Numbered from the stretch's first letter, positions 1 through 6,016 are shown. The stretch is DNA of 8,102 nt from Bacteroidales bacterium UBA1458 (GCA_002325785.1 DCSU01000002.1:1-8102), one strand, 5' to 3'. Numbers and translations are program-made. Notes: a model not told the origin generated them from the sequence alone.

Positions 1-462
1 ATTGTTGTCGATTTTATCGATATGCACTCTCAGGAGAATAGGCAATTGGTTTTTGAGAAGATGAAAGAGATTATGGCTAAGGATCGCACCAAACACAATA
101 TATTACCGTTGAGTAAGTTTGGTTTGATGCAGATTACACGCCAGCGTGTTAGACCCGAGATGCACATTAGCACTATCGAAAAGTGTCCAACATGTAAAGG
201 ATCTGGTGAAGTATCACCTACAATAATGCTTGATGAACAGATTGAGAATCAACTTGCATTTTTCGTGAATGAGAGAGGGTTGAAGAATCTTGTTCTAAAG
301 CTGCACCCCTACAGTGCGGCCTATGTTTTAAAAGGATTTATTTCCAAACGTATTAAGTGGATGTTCAAGTACAACTGTAGAATAAAAGTTGTACCTATAT
401 CATCGTACCATTTTTTAGAGTTCCATTTTTTTGATCGGAACGATATCGAGATAGAACTTTAG
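1..462 (+). CDS. rng: Ribonuclease E/G family protein (RNase G-like), C-terminal part
   Basis: This is the 3' end of an RNase E/G gene; the reading frame is open from base 1, so the start lies outside the window. RNase E/G enzymes are single-strand endoribonucleases that act in rRNA maturation and mRNA decay. The visible 153 residues begin with IVVDFIDM, the catalytic-core motif that carries one of the metal-binding acidic residues. SKFGLMQITRQRVRP follows, a very conserved family stretch. Next comes CPTCKGSGEV, whose two cysteines (about residues 62 and 65 of the fragment) match the zinc-link that joins subunits in RNase E. The protein continues about 80 residues past the zinc-link, as in the short RNase G type, and lacks the long disordered tail of proteobacterial RNase E. 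The stop codon is TAG at 460-462, followed 9 bases later by an intrinsic terminator. Family assignment is secure; the choice between RNase G and a short RNase E is a matter of naming. Confidence 0.93.
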   Translation: MVVDFIDMHSQENRQLVFEKMKEIMAKDRTKHNILPLSKFGLMQITRQRVRPEMHISTIEKCPTCKGSGEVSPTIMLDEQIENQLAFFVNERGLKNLVLKLHPYSAAYVLKGFISKRIKWMFKYNCRIKVVPISSYHFLEFHFFDRNDIEIEL

Positions 463-471
463 CCAACATAA

Positions 472-495
472 CCCCGAAGAGATTCGGGGTTTTTT
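472..495 (+). terminator. Intrinsic terminator of the RNase E/G gene
   Basis: A perfect 7-bp stem, CCCCGAA (472-478) and TTCGGGG (483-489), encloses the 4-base loop GAGA and is followed at once by six T (490-495). It starts 9 bases after the stop codon of the RNase gene. This is a textbook rho-independent terminator on the plus strand. Confidence 0.93.
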
Positions 496-512
496 CTTGA
501 ACTATGTAAAAG

Positions 513-543
513 AAAAAAGCAAAACCGATATATCGATTTTGCT
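513..543 (-). terminator. Intrinsic terminator of hutH
   Basis: The segment 518-543 is a near-perfect palindrome (AGCAAAA, then CGAT, then ATCG, then TTTTGCT). The single mismatch read on the plus strand becomes a U-G wobble on the minus strand, so the minus-strand RNA can form a 12-bp stem with a 2-base centre; the tight turn will open a few pairs. On the minus strand it is followed by TTTTT, C and TTTT. It lies 37 bases beyond the hutH stop codon, so it is best read as the hutH terminator, facing the RNase terminator. Confidence 0.82.
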
Positions 544-580
544 GAAAATTCATGCTTGTGAAGGTGTGACCTTAAGAATG

Positions 581-2080
581 TTATTTTCCGAATGAACCTT
601 TACGTAAGAATTCGAGGGTCTTATCCATCTCAATGTACATAATCCGATCCTCCTCGATGAAGGGAACTATTTCGCGGTACTGAGACATAAAATCCTCAAG
701 GTATGGTGATGTTTTTGCTGGTCGTCGGAATTCCAGCGCTTGAGCTGCATTGAATAGCTCAATGGCAAGAACCCTTTCGGTATTATCGACCACCTTCAGC
801 AGCTTTGTCGCTGCATTGGCACCCATGCTAACATGATCCTCCTGTCCGTTGGACGATACGATTGAATCGATAGATGCTGGAGTGCAAAGCTGTTTGTTTT
901 GACTAACCATGGAAGCCGCAGCATACTGGGGAATCATAAATCCAGAGTTTAGCCCGGAATTGAAAACTAAAAATTCGGGTAAGCCTCTAAGTCCTGATAT
1001 CAATTGAACCACTCGACGTTCAGAGATGTTGGCTAGTTCAGCAATAGCAATAGCCATAAAATCGTAGGATAAGGCAAGGGGCTGACCATGAAAATTACCA
1101 CCCGAAATGATTAAATCCTCATCGGGCCAAATGGTTGGATTGTCGGTAACCGAATTTATTTCGATGAGCAGGACATTTGCTACGTAGTTCAGAGCATCCT
1201 TTGATGCACCATGAACCTGAGGCATGCATCGGAAAGAATATGGATCTTGAACATGTTTTTTTGGATGGGCAATAAGCTCGCTTCCCTCCAGGATTTTTCT
1301 AAAGTTCTGAGCCGTTTCGATTTGCCCTTGATGTGGACGAACTTTTTGTAAGTTTTCGTGGAATGGTTCAATTCGTCCATCGTAGGCTTCTAGCGATAGG
1401 GCACCGATGATATCGGCAAGTTTAATCAGTTTAAAGGATTTAAGAATGCCATAAACGCCATGTGCACTCATGAACTGGGTGCCATTTAGCAGTGCAAGTC
1501 CTTCCTTTGATTTCAGTTCAATTGGCTCCCAGCCAAACTTGCTCATTATTTCAGATGTGCTGTACTTTTGACCTTTATAGCGAACGTCACCTAATCCTAA
1601 TAGGGGTAAGAAAAGATTTGAAAGAGGAGCTAAGTCTCCCGATGCTCCTAGCGATCCTCGGTCATAAACAATCGGGAGAACGTCATTATTGTAAAGATCA
1701 AGAATTCTTTGTACTGTAGCTATTTGAACCCCGGAGTTGCCAAGCGATAGGGCGTGAGCTTTTAAGAAAAGCATCAGCTTAATAATGCTGGGATGAATCT
1801 CATCACCGGTATTGCAGGCATGAGACATTATGAGGTTCTTCTGCAGTAATGAAAGTTTTTCCCTTGAGATATTCCGGTTGCAAAGCGAACCAAATCCTGT
1901 GGTTATACCGTAAATTGGCGCATGATGATCAGCAGCCATCTTGTTATCGAGGTATTCACGGCATTTGGTGATTAATCCAATGGCTTCAGCCGATAGCTCT
2001 AGCTTATAGTGATTGTCTACCAAATCCTCCATTAGCTCATAGGTTAAGGGCTTTGGTGAAATATAGTGTACCTTACTCAT
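581..2080 (-). CDS. hutH: Histidine ammonia-lyase (histidase)
   Basis: Histidase removes ammonia from L-histidine to give urocanate, the first step of histidine degradation, in the cytosol. The protein has 499 residues from the chosen start, within the usual range of about 500. The MIO prosthetic group forms from Ala146-Ser147-Gly148 in GSLGASGDLAPLS. Residues matching the Pseudomonas putida active site are Tyr57 (YGITTGFG), His87 (MSHA), Asn199 (LLNGTQ), Tyr281 and Arg284 (DPYSFRCMPQVHG), Phe330 (GGNFHG) and Glu414 (QEDHVSMG). The Ser-His pair at 86-87 and the Glu of QEDH favour histidine over tyrosine or phenylalanine as substrate. The start is set at ATG 2078-2080 (MSKVHYISPK); an in-frame ATG at 2168-2170 would add 30 residues unlike the family. 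No clear Shine-Dalgarno is visible. No hutU, hutI or hutG lies in the window. The gene is 224 bases downstream of hisS on the same strand. Confidence 0.96.
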   Translation of the reverse strand: MSKVHYISPKPLTYELMEDLVDNHYKLELSAEAIGLITKCREYLDNKMAADHHAPIYGITTGFGSLCNRNISREKLSLLQKNLIMSHACNTGDEIHPSIIKLMLFLKAHALSLGNSGVQIATVQRILDLYNNDVLPIVYDRGSLGASGDLAPLSNLFLPLLGLGDVRYKGQKYSTSEIMSKFGWEPIELKSKEGLALLNGTQFMSAHGVYGILKSFKLIKLADIIGALSLEAYDGRIEPFHENLQKVRPHQGQIETAQNFRKILEGSELIAHPKKHVQDPYSFRCMPQVHGASKDALNYVANVLLIEINSVTDNPTIWPDEDLIISGGNFHGQPLALSYDFMAIAIAELANISERRVVQLISGLRGLPEFLVFNSGLNSGFMIPQYAAASMVSQNKQLCTPASIDSIVSSNGQEDHVSMGANAATKLLKVVDNTERVLAIELFNAAQALEFRRPAKTSPYLEDFMSQYREIVPFIEEDRIMYIEMDKTLEFLRKGSFGK

Positions 2081-2156
2081 TTTGAATATGAATTTAAATT
2101 TGTTGATGGTGAAAAGTTGAGTGAGAATCCCTATTGTATGTGACTTACCGATGATA

Positions 2157-2171
2157 TATGATAAAATCATA
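2157..2171. repeat. Short AT-rich inverted repeat in the hutH upstream region
   Basis: TATGAT (2157-2162) and ATCATA (2166-2171) form a 6-bp inverted repeat around AAA, about 75-90 bases upstream of the hutH start. GATGAT occurs on both sides of it. It could be a regulator site or a weak hairpin in the hisS-hutH spacer, but such AT-rich repeats arise readily by chance. I found no convincing TAnnTTTG element in 2081-2304, so the hutH promoter is not identified. Confidence 0.25.
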
Positions 2172-2218
2172 GATGATAGGCAAGAATTATCTGTTTAGGG
2201 TTGATTTGATATAAACTT

Positions 2219-2272
2219 TCAGGGAACTCTGGTTGAATTCAACTTCTTATTTTTTGTCATTCTCGCTTCCAT
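2219..2272 (-). CDS. Possible 17-residue leader peptide between hisS and hutH
   Basis: On the minus strand an ATG at 2270-2272 opens a 17-codon frame (MEARMTKNKKLNSTRVP) ending in TGA at 2219-2221. It is preceded by a perfect AAGGAGG (2281-2287) with an 8-base spacer, the strongest Shine-Dalgarno match I noticed in the window. The peptide has no recognised homologue and no histidine codons, so it is not a classical histidine attenuator leader. Bacteroidota rarely depend on Shine-Dalgarno pairing, so the match may be accidental. It is listed because it sits in the otherwise gene-free 2081-2304 gap, about 140 bases upstream of hutH. Confidence 0.2.
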   Translation of the reverse strand: MEARMTKNKKLNSTRVP

Positions 2273-2304
2273 CTCTTCACCCTCCTTAATATCTTAAACG
2301 TAAG

Positions 2305-3687
2305 TTATTTTTGGTCTATTTTTCCAAGCAAGTACTCGGTAAGATTTGCGAATGGGATTGTCTCTTGCTCTCCACTTGTCATGTTTTTTACTGCAAACTG
2401 GCGGTTTTGCATCTCCGATTCACCAGCAATTACTACAAATTGAATGTTTCGCTTGTTGGCGTAGTCGAACTGTTTTTTTAGCTTAGCAGCATCAGGGTAT
2501 AGCTCAGCACTTATCCCTTTTTCCCGTAGATTTCGAATGGCATTCAAGCAGTAGGTGGCCTCGTATCGACCAAAGTTGGTAAACATTACCTTGGTTGAAG
2601 CCATTAAGCTCTCGGGGAATAGGTTTAGCTGGAACATCACATCGTAAATACGATCGGCACCAAATGAAACGCCAACTCCACTCATATCTTTTAAACCAAA
2701 TACTCCTGTTAAATCATCGTAACGCCCACCACCGCAAATACTACCAAAATCAATATCCTTAGCTTTTACCTCAAAGATTGCTCCAGTATAATAGTTCAAA
2801 CCGCGAGCAAGTGAAAGGTCGAGTTCTATATCAGTTTTAATTTTGCCAAGAGCCTCAAGGTAACCAAAGAGCTCCTCCATCTCGGAAACACCTTTCAGTC
2901 CTGTCACCGATGAAGAGAGCACACTCTTCAGCTCCTCAAGTTTTGACAGTGCAGGCCCGCTCAGTTTGATAACCGGTTCGAGACGGGCTATCACCTCCGG
3001 GGCTATACCCCGCTGTGTAAGCTCCTCTCTTACGCCCTCCTGCCCTATCTTATCAAGTTTGTCAATGGTTACAGTGATATCCGTAATCCTATCCCCTGCT
3101 CCTGCCATCTCAGCAATGCCAGCAAGTATCTTACGATTGTTAACCTTGATTATAACCCTGATATTCAGCTCTCTGAAGACACGGTCAATGATGCGTACCA
3201 GCTCAAACTCATTGAGCAGGGAGTCGCTGCCAATGACATCCACATCACACTGAAAGAACTCCCGGTACCTGCCTTTCTGGGGTTTGTCGGCCCTCCATAC
3301 TGGCTGTATCTGGTATCTCCGGAAGGGAAAGGTGATCTCATCACGATGCTGGACGACATATCGGGCGAAAGGTACGGTAAGGTCATACCTGAGTCCTTTT
3401 TCACAAATGAGCTGTGATACGGCCTGGGTGTCGGTTCCGGACAGGACTGACGGGGGAATACCGGCCAGGAAGTTTCCCGAATTGAGAATCCTGAACAGAA
3501 GCCTGTCGCCTTCCTCCCCGTATTTTCCAAGGAGTGTTGTAAGGTTCTCCATTGCCGGTGTCTCCAACGGCAGGTAGCCGTAGAGGGAGAAAGTTCTGCG
3601 GACGGTATCGAATATATAATTACGGCGGAGCATCTCCACGGGGGAGAAGTCACGGGTGCCCCTTGGTATGGAAGGTTTCTGAGACAT
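2305..3687 (-). CDS. hisS: Histidyl-tRNA synthetase
   Basis: This class II synthetase activates L-histidine with ATP and charges tRNA-His. From ATG 3685-3687 (MSQKPSIPRGTRDF) it has 460 residues, normal for Bacteroidota. Features in order: motif 1 region PRGTRDFSP and the following helix (8-40); KYGEEGDRLLFRILNSG (55-71), typical of Bacteroidetes enzymes; motif 2, FRRYQIQPVWRAD then GRYREFFQCDVD (122-150); a helical insertion domain (about 175-285); the histidine-binding motifs ARGLNYYTG (294-302) and GGGRYDDL (319-326); motif 3, GVGVSFGADRIYDV (337-350); and a C-terminal anticodon-binding domain (about 365-460). A longer frame to 3822 would need a TTG start and adds residues unlike the family. 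The protein appears intact, but GC content and codon choice change sharply near residues 264-275 (see 2865-2900). A promoter candidate sits about 20-45 bases upstream. No terminator is seen after the stop, so read-through toward hutH is possible. Confidence 0.97.
   Translation of the reverse strand: MSQKPSIPRGTRDFSPVEMLRRNYIFDTVRRTFSLYGYLPLETPAMENLTTLLGKYGEEGDRLLFRILNSGNFLAGIPPSVLSGTDTQAVSQLICEKGLRYDLTVPFARYVVQHRDEITFPFRRYQIQPVWRADKPQKGRYREFFQCDVDVIGSDSLLNEFELVRIIDRVFRELNIRVIIKVNNRKILAGIAEMAGAGDRITDITVTIDKLDKIGQEGVREELTQRGIAPEVIARLEPVIKLSGPALSKLEELKSVLSSSVTGLKGVSEMEELFGYLEALGKIKTDIELDLSLARGLNYYTGAIFEVKAKDIDFGSICGGGRYDDLTGVFGLKDMSGVGVSFGADRIYDVMFQLNLFPESLMASTKVMFTNFGRYEATYCLNAIRNLREKGISAELYPDAAKLKKQFDYANKRNIQFVVIAGESEMQNRQFAVKNMTSGEQETIPFANLTEYLLGKIDQK
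2865..2900. other. Composition and codon-usage breakpoint inside hisS
   Basis: Counting by hand, 2401-2880 holds 202 G+C in 480 bases (42%) and 2881-3300 holds 212 in 420 (50%). In hisS, arginine codons in residues 1-262 are AGA/AGG in 12 of 25 cases, but in 0 of 8 in residues 263-460. CTG leucine codons are common up to residue 264 and absent after it, where TTA, TTG, CTA and CTT dominate. Genes to the left are AT-richer and genes to the right GC-richer in the same way. The cause may be homologous recombination or an assembly join; the sequence alone cannot decide. Confidence 0.65.
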
Positions 3688-3705
3688 GACAGAGCTATTT
3701 CCCGA

Positions 3706-3732
3706 CAAAAATAGGAAAAAAAAGGGGTCCAA
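3706..3732 (-). promoter_or_regulatory. Candidate hisS promoter (Bacteroidetes type)
   Basis: On the minus strand TATTTTTG (3706-3713) is an exact match to the Bacteroidetes -7 consensus TAnnTTTG. A CTTG whose TTG occupies 3730-3732 could be the -33 element; the 16-base spacer is a few bases short of the usual 19-21. Transcription would start near 3700, giving a leader of roughly 13-15 bases before the hisS ATG at 3687. Eight consecutive T on the minus strand (3716-3723) lie within the spacer. Confidence 0.5.
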
Positions 3733-3737
3733 GCGTC

Positions 3738-3764
3738 CTGAAATGATCCGGTGTATCATTTCAG
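3738..3764. promoter_or_regulatory. 10-bp perfect inverted repeat upstream of hisS (possible operator)
   Basis: CTGAAATGAT (3738-3747) and ATCATTTCAG (3755-3764) are exact reverse complements around the 7-base spacer CCGGTGT. The repeat ends 5 bases upstream of the candidate -33 element, with its centre near -50 relative to the predicted hisS start of transcription. That is where an activator dimer would bind. If transcribed from further upstream it would form a hairpin, but the nearest T-run is 14 bases beyond it, too far for a standard terminator. Confidence 0.45.
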
Positions 3765-3799
3765 CAAGAAGCCAGACTGCAGGGGAGTCAACGGAAGAT

Positions 3800-3818
3800 C
3801 CCGGCATGTTATGCCGGG
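3800..3818. repeat. GC-rich hairpin downstream of the DUF4870 gene
   Basis: CCCGGCAT (3800-3807) and ATGCCGGG (3811-3818) form a perfect 8-bp stem with a GTT loop, extendable by one T-G wobble. It lies 46 bases past the stop codon of the DUF4870 gene on the minus strand. No T-run follows on either strand, so it is not a standard intrinsic terminator. It may protect the mRNA 3' end or serve as a factor-dependent stop. Confidence 0.45.
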
Positions 3819-3864
3819 GCAACCGGGGGGCCGGAGTGCGGACGTAGTTCCTGCTCCTCTCTTT

Positions 3865-4224
3865 TTACTGCAGGAAGGGGATTGACAGGGGGTATTTGAA
3901 GAGCTCTCCCTTTGCTGCCCTGATACTGGCAACAATGATGCAGACCAGCTCAAGTATTGCGAGACCTATCAACAGCGGGATCCCCACGATGATGAAGCAT
4001 AGTGGTATGAGCAGCACCGTGTAAAGCGCCATTGACAGCTGGAAGTTCAGCGAGGACCTTCCATTAATGTTGACCCACTCTGACTCGTCCTTCCTGGAAA
4101 TCCAGCAGATCAACGGACCGATGATTCCGCCTCCTAAAGGAAAAACGTAGCTGGCGAAGGCTGACAGGTGGCAGAACATTGCCCAGTCGCGTTCAGATTG
4201 AGTGTATGTCTTTATATCTTCCAT
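3865..4224 (-). CDS. DUF4870 (Tic20-like) small membrane protein
   Basis: A 119-residue inner-membrane protein of unknown function. It matches the DUF4870 pattern: ERDWAMFCHLSAFASYVFPLGGGIIGPLICWISRKDESEWVNINGRSSLNFQLS in two consecutive parts, then a long hydrophobic stretch and the ending AAKGELFKYPLSIPF. Three or four membrane segments are visible: one in residues about 17-42 (CHLSAF through ICWI) and a long pair from about 64 to 100, with a charged KDESEW loop between. The start is placed at ATG 4222-4224 (MEDIKTYTQ); the frame extends to a TTG at 4257, which would add 11 residues, and ATG with the family's short N-terminus is preferred. It begins 45 bases after the secreted-protein gene at 4270-5121 and may be its last operon member. 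DUF4870 proteins are widespread; no specific role is established from this context. Confidence 0.87.
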   Translation of the reverse strand: MEDIKTYTQSERDWAMFCHLSAFASYVFPLGGGIIGPLICWISRKDESEWVNINGRSSLNFQLSMALYTVLLIPLCFIIVGIPLLIGLAILELVCIIVASIRAAKGELFKYPLSIPFLQ

Positions 4225-4269
4225 TGCTTTTTTTAAAAAAGACGGTATTTGTATCAAAATGCTGCATCA

Positions 4270-5121
4270 TCAGAAACGTGCCAGCCTCTTAAGGTCACTT
4301 ATGAGCAACCCATTGGCATTTTTACTGTCAACAAGATGGCTGTCATAGTAATACATAACCGCATCATCGGTTCCGATGAGCATCTTCATGCAGGTTCCCG
4401 TCTGCTTGACACCGTCAGGTCCCACCTTGTGAACGATCAGAACATCTTTTGCCTTCTCATCTATGGCCCTGATGATCTCCTCCTCGGCCACAATCTTCAC
4501 CCTGTTGGGGTAATGGACGCTGATCCTCTCCTCGGTGTTGATCTCCGGGGCGAGGTCATCTTCCCTCACCAGGATAGTCTTACCCTTTATGTCAGGGACA
4601 TTCTTGTTATAGTATTTCAGGTAACGCAGAGCCGACATTGTCGGGTTTCTCATCACCATGTCAGCATGATACTGCATGAACCTTATGATAAGTCCCAGCT
4701 TATAGCTGTACTCCTCCTCCGGGGCCCCCGCAAATGAGAGAGGGATGGCGCAGAACTCGGGCAGTTCATCAAGGTTCTCTACATCGGCCCCAAGCAAAAG
4801 GTTCAGGAAGTCATAGGCGGAGCCCGACTTGTCATTGCTGAAGTTGGTAATGGTCAGAACAATAAACGACAAGGAAGGGTCGGTCCGCATGACATTGAAC
4901 TCAGCCTCCGTGATAAACCTCACAGGAGTGACCTTCCAGTATTTGTTTACCGCAATTTTAATCTCAGCGTTGTAAAATGAGATCTGGTTGTCCTCCATGA
5001 CCACGCAGGTCACTGAAGATTTGAATTTTCCAGCATCGTCAATGGTAGGATAAGGTCTCTGCTGGGCTGTAGCCACCAGGGCTGACAGGAAAAGCAGGGC
5101 AAGGAGAGAAATATTCTTCAT
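4270..5121 (-). CDS. Secreted protein of unknown function
   Basis: A 283-residue protein with a clear Sec signal peptide: MKN, then a hydrophobic run to residue 17, with cleavage likely after Ala17-Thr18-Ala19 before Gln20-Gln21. There is no lipobox cysteine, so it is probably periplasmic or surface-released rather than a lipoprotein. No transmembrane segment follows. The mature part has several alternating hydrophobic stretches (for example SFIVLTITNF, residues about 84-93, and KDVLIVHKVG, about 228-237), suggesting a mixed alpha/beta fold. The end, ANGLLISDLKRLARF, is amphipathic. I do not recognise a family or catalytic motif. Its ATG (5119-5121) lies 7 bases after the stop of the Tyr-rich secreted protein, so the two are almost surely cotranscribed and may act together. 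Codon use is GC-richer, matching the right-hand part of the window. Confidence 0.8.
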   Translation of the reverse strand: MKNISLLALLFLSALVATAQQRPYPTIDDAGKFKSSVTCVVMEDNQISFYNAEIKIAVNKYWKVTPVRFITEAEFNVMRTDPSLSFIVLTITNFSNDKSGSAYDFLNLLLGADVENLDELPEFCAIPLSFAGAPEEEYSYKLGLIIRFMQYHADMVMRNPTMSALRYLKYYNKNVPDIKGKTILVREDDLAPEINTEERISVHYPNRVKIVAEEEIIRAIDEKAKDVLIVHKVGPDGVKQTGTCMKMLIGTDDAVMYYYDSHLVDSKNANGLLISDLKRLARF

Positions 5122-5128
5122 CAGTGGA

Positions 5129-5881
5129 TTATTTTCCCGAGGGCAGAAATACCGGGTGTTTCTCGTTGTATTTTCTCAGGTAGACAAACATCATCTTCTT
5201 CTGGTTCTTGTTGCGCATTGATACAAACTCCTCGTAAAGTTCAGGGTCTTTCATTAAAAGAGCCTCAAGGTTCTCGAGATCATAATCGTATGACTTCCCT
5301 GTCTCAAAGTCGATCATGAACATCTCCAGGTCAGTCCGCGAGGAGTTGTTCCGGTATGGGTATCCCCCGCCATAGTAGGGATCATAATAACGCGACGAGT
5401 AAGGACTGTAATAAGAGGGTGAGTAGAATGACCTGTAGGGCGAATAGTAGGGATCGTAGTATCCGTATGGGTTATAGCCCTGTGATGTGGTAGTCACATC
5501 AGCCACGAAGTGTATGATGGATCCGAAGAAGGTGATGCGGTTGAAGGCTCCCTGAACTTTTATATAGAGGACGCCGTTGCGTGCAAATCCCCAAATGGCA
5601 TCTTTCTCAATCTCCTGCCTTACACCCATGTTATCATAAAAATATATCTTCTCTGCTGCTATCACCTGGTCAAAGAAATCTTTATCGTTATAATCAACGG
5701 AGGTGAACAGCTTGGCTTTGGGGATGGGGTTGTTTGTCTTCACCATATCAAAGTTCAGGTATATTCCGTCTCTGAATTTGAAATCGGGTGTATATTGAAC
5801 AAGAGTATCTCTCTGCACGGCGCTGATCATGCCTGTGGCCATCACAGCAGTGATTAGTGTCAGTATGGTCCTTTTCATCAT
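5129..5881 (-). CDS. Secreted protein with a tyrosine-rich segment, function unknown
   Basis: A 250-residue protein with an N-terminal signal peptide (MMKRTILTLITAVMATG, cleavage likely near residues 21-22) and no lipobox cysteine. Residues about 30-130 (YTPDFKFRDGIYLNFDMVK through HFVADVTT) look like a beta-rich domain. Residues 136-177 are a low-complexity segment with 17 Tyr in 42 residues, built of imperfect YDPYYSPY-like units with Pro, Ser and Gly. Residues 183-250 form a charged, probably helical tail (DLENLEALLMKDPELYEEF) that suggests a protein-interaction or anchoring role. No known family is recognised. Two adjacent ATG codons (5879-5881 and 5876-5878) could each serve as start; neither has a convincing Shine-Dalgarno. 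It is the first gene of the minus-strand run, preceded by a leader with inverted repeats and a TATTTTTG promoter candidate at 6017-6024. Confidence 0.8.
   Translation of the reverse strand: MMKRTILTLITAVMATGMISAVQRDTLVQYTPDFKFRDGIYLNFDMVKTNNPIPKAKLFTSVDYNDKDFFDQVIAAEKIYFYDNMGVRQEIEKDAIWGFARNGVLYIKVQGAFNRITFFGSIIHFVADVTTTSQGYNPYGYYDPYYSPYRSFYSPSYYSPYSSRYYDPYYGGGYPYRNNSSRTDLEMFMIDFETGKSYDYDLENLEALLMKDPELYEEFVSMRNKNQKKMMFVYLRKYNEKHPVFLPSGK
5351..5476 (-). repeat. Tyr-rich degenerate coding repeat
   Basis: This stretch encodes residues 136-177 of the secreted protein. The units Y-Y-D-P-Y-Y, Y-Y-S-P-Y and Y-S-P-Y recur with different codons, so it is repetitive mainly at the protein level. Tyr makes up 17 of 42 residues. 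Confidence 0.7.
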
Positions 5882-5900
5882 GGCTGAAGCTGATTAATAA

Positions 5901-6010
5901 GGTATAATGGTACACCCATGCTTTTGCATTTTTTACTGATATGATTGTGTTTCGGGTAGCATGGGAGTTTCATCACACTCTTTTCCAAACGATACATCAA
6001 ATATTATACC
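5901..6010 (-). promoter_or_regulatory. Structured 5' leader with nested inverted repeats
   Basis: Three inverted repeats nest within the presumed minus-strand leader. The outer pair is GGTATAAT (5901-5908) with ATTATACC (6003-6010). The middle pair is CCCATGC (5915-5921) with GCATGGG (5959-5965). The inner pair is ATGC (5918-5921) with GCAT (5926-5929). The 5901-5908 element can instead pair locally with 5911-5916 (one wobble), so two folds compete just upstream of the start codon. An 8-bp match over this distance has a chance probability of very roughly 10%, so this is suggestive only. Confidence 0.3.
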
Positions 6011-6016
6011 GTAAGG

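Noticed and set aside
2081..2170. A 30-residue N-terminal extension of hutH beginning at ATG 2168-2170
   Set aside because: The extra residues are AT-driven and unlike histidase N-termini; starting at 2080 gives a normal 499-residue enzyme.
3165..3653. 162-residue minus-strand frame overlapping hisS
   Set aside because: It is an alternate frame of the conserved hisS motif 1 and 2 region and has no protein-like features.
3738..3764. Reading the 10-bp inverted repeat as an intrinsic terminator
   Set aside because: On the minus strand the T-run begins 14 bases after the stem, and on the plus strand none follows; the promoter-proximal operator reading fits better.
3688..3822. A 45-residue N-terminal extension of hisS
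   Set aside because: It would start at TTG, contains the promoter candidate and hairpins, and is unlike HisS N-termini; MSQKPSIPRGTRDF is the normal family start.
3688..3864. A T-box or his-type attenuator leader for hisS
   Set aside because: No T-box sequence, no histidine-rich leader peptide and no stem followed directly by a T-run is present; the promoter candidate gives only a very short leader.
4227..4241. T7/A6 palindrome just before the DUF4870 start as a terminator of the secreted-protein operon
   Set aside because: It is only an A/T homopolymer palindrome with essentially no loop, so it would not form a stable terminator stem; it more likely gives an A-rich ribosome-entry region.
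4249..4737. 162-residue plus-strand open frame opposite the secreted-protein gene
   Set aside because: It lies antisense to a gene with a clear signal peptide and operon context, has no recognisable domain, and looks like a shadow frame.
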